64,000 nt of DNA from Euonymus europaeus (lineage: Eukaryota > Streptophyta > Magnoliopsida > Celastrales > Celastraceae): assembly GCA_963580455.1 (NCBI GenBank), contig OY756958.1, forward strand, positions 12,970,501-13,034,500, written 5' to 3'. Both the position numbers and the translations under genes were made by a program. The notes under the pieces were generated by a model. That model did not search any database, was not told the origin of the DNA, and worked only from the letters and a program-made list of their open reading frames with translations. Positions 59,991 through 64,000 of the stretch are shown one piece after another. How positions within the stretch are numbered: position 1 is the first letter of the stretch; every line of letters begins with the position of its first letter.

Positions 59991-61744
59991 TGGAGGAGCT
60001 TTTAACGTTTTTATCAATTTGTCTTATAAAGTTGGTGTTTTCGCATTGTAATAATCTAGCAAGCTTATACTCGTAAAATTTGACATATAAGAACAGTAAA
60101 AAGTGTACACCGAGCAACTTTGATAGTTCGAAGTTGCAAAACTCATTCTATGGTGGAGCTTTAAACGGTTTTGTCCATTTGTCATAGAAATTTGGAGTTT
60201 TGAAATCAAAATAATCCAGGAAGCATATACTCGTAAAATTTGACAGAGAAGAACAACAAAAAAGTGTACACCGAACAACTTTGATAGTCCGAAGTTGCTC
60301 AACTGACTCTATGGAGGAGCTTTTAACGTTTTTATCCATTTGTCTTATAAAGTTGGTGTTTTCGCATTGAAATAATCTACGAAGCTTATACTCGTAAAAT
60401 TTGACATATAAGAACAGTAAAAAGTGTACACCGAGCAACTTTGATAGTCCGAAGTTGCTCAATTGACTCTATGGAGGAGCTGTAAACGGTTTTGTTCATT
60501 TGTCATAGAAAGTTAGGGTTTTGTCATCGAAATAATCTAGGAAGCTTATACTCGTAAAATTTGACAGAGAAGAACAACAAAAAAGTGTTCACCGAGCAAC
60601 TTTGATAGTCCGAAGTTGCTCATGTTACTCTATGGAGGAGCTTTAAACGGTTTTGTCCATTTGTCATAGAAAGTTGGGGTTTTGGCATCGAAATAATCCA
60701 GGATGCATATACTCGTAAAATTTGACATAGAAGAACAATAAAAAGTGTACACCGAGCAACTTTAAAGATTAGAAGTTGCTCAACTCTCTCTATGGAGGAG
60801 CTTTTAACATTTTTATCCATTTTTCTTATAAAGTTGGTATTTTCGCATCGAAATAGTCTTGGAAGCTTATACTCGTAAAATTTGACAAAGAAGAACAATA
60901 AAAAGTGTACACCGAGCAACTTTGATGGTCTGAATGTGCACAACTCTCTCTATGGAGGAGCTTTTAACATTTTTGTCTATTTGTCAAAGAAAGTTGAGGT
61001 TTTGGGATCGAAATAATCTAGGAAGCTTATACTCGTAAAATTTTACATGGAAGAACAATAAAAAGTGTACACTTTGATAGTATGAAATTTCACAACTCAC
61101 GCTATGGAGGAGCTTTAAACGGTTTTGTCCATTTGTCATAGAAAGTTGGGGTTTTGGCATCGAAATAATCTAGGAAGCTTATACTCGTAAAATTTGACAT
61201 AGAATAACAATAAAAAGTGTACACTGAGCAACTTTGATAGTCCGAAGTTGCTCAACTCACTCTATGGAGGAGCTTTAAGCGGTTTTGTCTATTTGTCATA
61301 GAAAGTTGATGGTTTCGCATTGAAATAATCGAGGAAGCTTATACTCGTAAAATTTGACATAGAAGAACAATAAAAAGTGTACACCGAGCAACTTCGATAG
61401 GCCGAAGTTGCACAACTCACTCTATGGATGAGTTTTAAACGGTTTTTTCCATTTGTCATAGAAAGTTAGGGTTTTGGAATCGAAATAATCTAGGAAGCTT
61501 ATACTCGTAAAATTTGACATAGAAGAACAATAAAAAGTGTACACCGAGCAAATTTGATAGTCCGAAGTTGCACAACTCTCTCTATCGAGTTGCTTTTAAT
61601 GTTTTTGTCAATTTGTCATAGAAAGTTGGGGTTTTGGAATCAAAATAATCCAGGAAGCATATAATCGTAAAATTTGACATAGAAGAACAATAAAAAGTGT
61701 ACACCGAGCAATTTTGATGATTAGAAGTTGCTCAACTCTCTCTA
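59991..61744 (+). repeat. HOR-E copy 2 (1,754 bp)
   Basis: All markers of copy 1 recur at +1,754. In the parts I compared with copy 3 I saw no difference, making this the most homogeneous neighbour pair in the window. Confidence 0.91.
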
Positions 61745-63498
61745 TGGAGGAGCTTTTAACGTTTTTATCAATTTGTCTTATAAAGTTGGTGTTTTCGCAT
61801 TGTAATAATCTAGCAAGCTTATACTCGTAAAATTTGACATATAAGAACAGTAAAAAGTGTACACCGAGCAACTTTGATAGTTCGAAGTTGCAAAACTCAT
61901 TCTATGGTGGAGCTTTAAACGGTTTTGTCCATTTGTCATAGAAATTTGGAGTTTTGAAATCAAAATAATCCAGGAAGCATATACTCGTAAAATTTGACAG
62001 AGAAGAACAACAAAAAAGTGTACACCGAACAACTTTGATAGTCCGAAGTTGCTCAACTGACTCTATGGAGGAGCTTTTAACGTTTTTATCCATTTGTCTT
62101 ATAAAGTTGGTGTTTTCGCATTGAAATAATCTACGAAGCTTATACTCGTAAAATTTGACATATAAGAACAGTAAAAAGTGTACACCGAGCAACTTTGATA
62201 GTCCGAAGTTGCTCAATTGACTCTATGGAGGAGCTGTAAACGGTTTTGTTCATTTGTCATAGAAAGTTAGGGTTTTGTCATCGAAATAATCTAGGAAGCT
62301 TATACTCGTAAAATTTGACAGAGAAGAACAACAAAAAAGTGTTCACCGAGCAACTTTGATAGTCCGAAGTTGCTCATGTTACTCTATGGAGGAGCTTTAA
62401 ACGGTTTTGTCCATTTGTCATAGAAAGTTGGGGTTTTGGCATCGAAATAATCCAGGATGCATATACTCGTAAAATTTGACATAGAAGAACAATAAAAAGT
62501 GTACACCGAGCAACTTTAAAGATTAGAAGTTGCTCAACTCTCTCTATGGAGGAGCTTTTAACATTTTTATCCATTTTTCTTATAAAGTTGGTATTTTCGC
62601 ATCGAAATAGTCTTGGAAGCTTATACTCGTAAAATTTGACAAAGAAGAACAATAAAAAGTGTACACCGAGCAACTTTGATGGTCTGAATGTGCACAACTC
62701 TCTCTATGGAGGAGCTTTTAACATTTTTGTCTATTTGTCAAAGAAAGTTGAGGTTTTGGGATCGAAATAATCTAGGAAGCTTATACTCGTAAAATTTTAC
62801 ATGGAAGAACAATAAAAAGTGTACACTTTGATAGTATGAAATTTCACAACTCACGCTATGGAGGAGCTTTAAACGGTTTTGTCCATTTGTCATAGAAAGT
62901 TGGGGTTTTGGCATCGAAATAATCTAGGAAGCTTATACTCGTAAAATTTGACATAGAATAACAATAAAAAGTGTACACTGAGCAACTTTGATAGTCCGAA
63001 GTTGCTCAACTCACTCTATGGAGGAGCTTTAAGCGGTTTTGTCTATTTGTCATAGAAAGTTGATGGTTTCGCATTGAAATAATCGAGGAAGCTTATACTC
63101 GTAAAATTTGACATAGAAGAACAATAAAAAGTGTACACCGAGCAACTTCGATAGGCCGAAGTTGCACAACTCACTCTATGGATGAGTTTTAAACGGTTTT
63201 TTCCATTTGTCATAGAAAGTTAGGGTTTTGGAATCGAAATAATCTAGGAAGCTTATACTCGTAAAATTTGACATAGAAGAACAATAAAAAGTGTACACCG
63301 AGCAAATTTGATAGTCCGAAGTTGCACAACTCTCTCTATCGAGTTGCTTTTAATGTTTTTGTCAATTTGTCATAGAAAGTTGGGGTTTTGGAATCAAAAT
63401 AATCCAGGAAGCATATACTCGTAAAATTTGACATAGAAGAACAATAAAAAGTGTACATCGAGCAATTTTGATGATTAGAAGTTGCTCAACTCTCTCTA
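61745..63498 (+). repeat. HOR-E copy 3 (1,754 bp)
   Basis: All markers recur at +1,754 from copy 2. Near the right end (about 63,415) it has GCATATACTCG in place of GCATATAATCG and then TGTACATCGAGC. This shows that the array is leaving HOR-E for the flank that resembles 54.1-54.2 kb. Confidence 0.9.
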
Positions 63499-64000
63499 TG
63501 GAGAAGCCTTTAACGTTTTTATCCATTTGTCTTATAAAGTTGGTGTTTTCGCATTGAAATAATCTAGGAAGCTTATACACGTAAAATTTGACATGGAAGA
63601 ACAATAAAAAGTGTACACCGAGCAACTTTGATAGTCCGAAGTTGCTCAACTGACTCTATGGAGGAGCTTTAAACGGTTTTGTCCATTTGTCATAGAAAGT
63701 TCGGGTTTCGGCATCGAAATAATCCAGGATGCATATACTCGTAAAATTTGACATAGAAGAACAATAAAAAGTGTACACCGAGCAACTTTAAAGATTAGAA
63801 GTTGCTCAACTATCTCTATGGAGGAGCTTTTAACATTTTTATCCATTTGTCTTATAGAGTTGGTATTTTCGCATCGAAATAATCTTGGAAGCTTTTACTC
63901 GTAAAATTTGAGAAAGAAGAACAATAAAAAGTGTACACCGAGTAACTTTGATGGTCTAAAGTTGCGCAACTCTCTCTATGGAAAGCTTTTAACATTTTTG
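63499..64000 (+). repeat. Right window edge: block matching 54,238-54,739 at +9,261
   Basis: Three monomers and a partial fourth follow in the order AGAAGCCTTTAACG, CAGGATGCATATACTCG, TAAAGATTAGAAGTTGC with TATTTTCGCATCG, then GGAAAGCTTTTAAC. This is the same order as from 54,238. The array runs off the window edge, so its end is not seen. Confidence 0.85.

Larger units (their letters stand above)
1..64000 (+). repeat. Continuous satellite array, ~160-bp monomer, ~400 head-to-tail copies
   Basis: The landmark order is the same throughout: TGGAGGAGCTTT, then GTCATAGAAAGTTGGGG, AATAATCTAGGAAGC, TACTCGTAAAATTTGACATA, AACAATAAAAAGTGTACAC, GAGCAACTTTGATAGTCCG, and GTTGCTCAACTCTCTCTA. It recurs every 160 bp with small indels (159-161 bp, rarely about 152). 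Every copy seen has the same orientation, and I found no interruption by unique or transposon sequence. Monomer variants recur in a fixed order at 1.75-3.04 kb, so the array is organised as higher-order repeats. Arrays of this kind are known from centromeres and heterochromatin. That location, and binding of the centromeric histone, are inferred from architecture only. I do not recognise the family from memory. Confidence 0.98.

Noticed and set aside
1..64000. CRISPR array
   Set aside because: The repeats are contiguous ~160-bp monomers with no unique spacers, and variation is spread through the monomer. The scale and structure are those of a satellite.
1..64000. Human-type alpha satellite (171 bp) or the plant ~180-bp centromere families I know
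   Set aside because: The period is 160 bp, and I recognise none of the diagnostic stretches of those families. A database search would be needed to place it.
1..64000. tRNA, rRNA spacer or other RNA gene
   Set aside because: No cloverleaf, A/B box pair or rRNA segment was seen. The repeated stem-loop is a single short hairpin per monomer.

Overview
The window is a single uninterrupted block of satellite DNA. From the first base to the last it consists of head-to-tail copies of one AT-rich monomer of about 160 bp, roughly 400 copies in all. A near-consensus monomer has 60 G/C in 160 bp, about 37 %. All copies lie in the same orientation. I see no protein gene, RNA gene, transposon or unique DNA. 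An array this long, with layered higher-order repeats (HORs) and a near-nucleosomal monomer, is typical of a eukaryotic centromere or other constitutive heterochromatin. I do not recognise the family by sequence and cannot name the organism. A monomer near 160 bp is common in plants but also occurs in animals.

Layout. (1) 1-12,805: HOR-A, an 18-monomer unit of 2,881 bp in five copies, three of them shortened by exactly 1, 7 and 2 monomers. (2) 12,806-about 39,731: HOR-B, a 19-monomer unit of 3,041 bp, inside a tandem segmental duplication. Copy 1 spans about 11,885-27,247 and copy 2 about 27,248-39,731. Copy 1 also carries an internal 2,720-bp tandem duplication. (3) About 38,815-44,480: HOR-C, 2,883 bp in two copies, with a 641-bp sub-repeat inside each. 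(4) About 44,481-53,710: HOR-D, 2,555 bp in three full or near-full copies plus partial ends. (5) 53,711-58,236: mixed monomers, including a run of nine similar 160-mers at 55,355-56,793. (6) 58,237-63,498: HOR-E, 1,754 bp in three nearly identical copies. The window then ends in a block matching about 54.2-54.7 kb.

Nothing here works as a gene set. The content is structural: repeated unequal exchange at several scales, almost always in whole monomers, and a conserved dyad in each monomer (9-bp arms, 10-nt loop) that is intact in one monomer class and degraded in the other. The open frames, nearly all on the minus strand, are by-products of a stop-poor strand. Because 160 is not a multiple of 3, the same monomer is read in three successive frames along them.

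All periods and boundaries were obtained by hand from matching landmarks. HOR boundaries marked approximate are uncertain by tens of bases, because exchanges fall in stretches identical between monomers.
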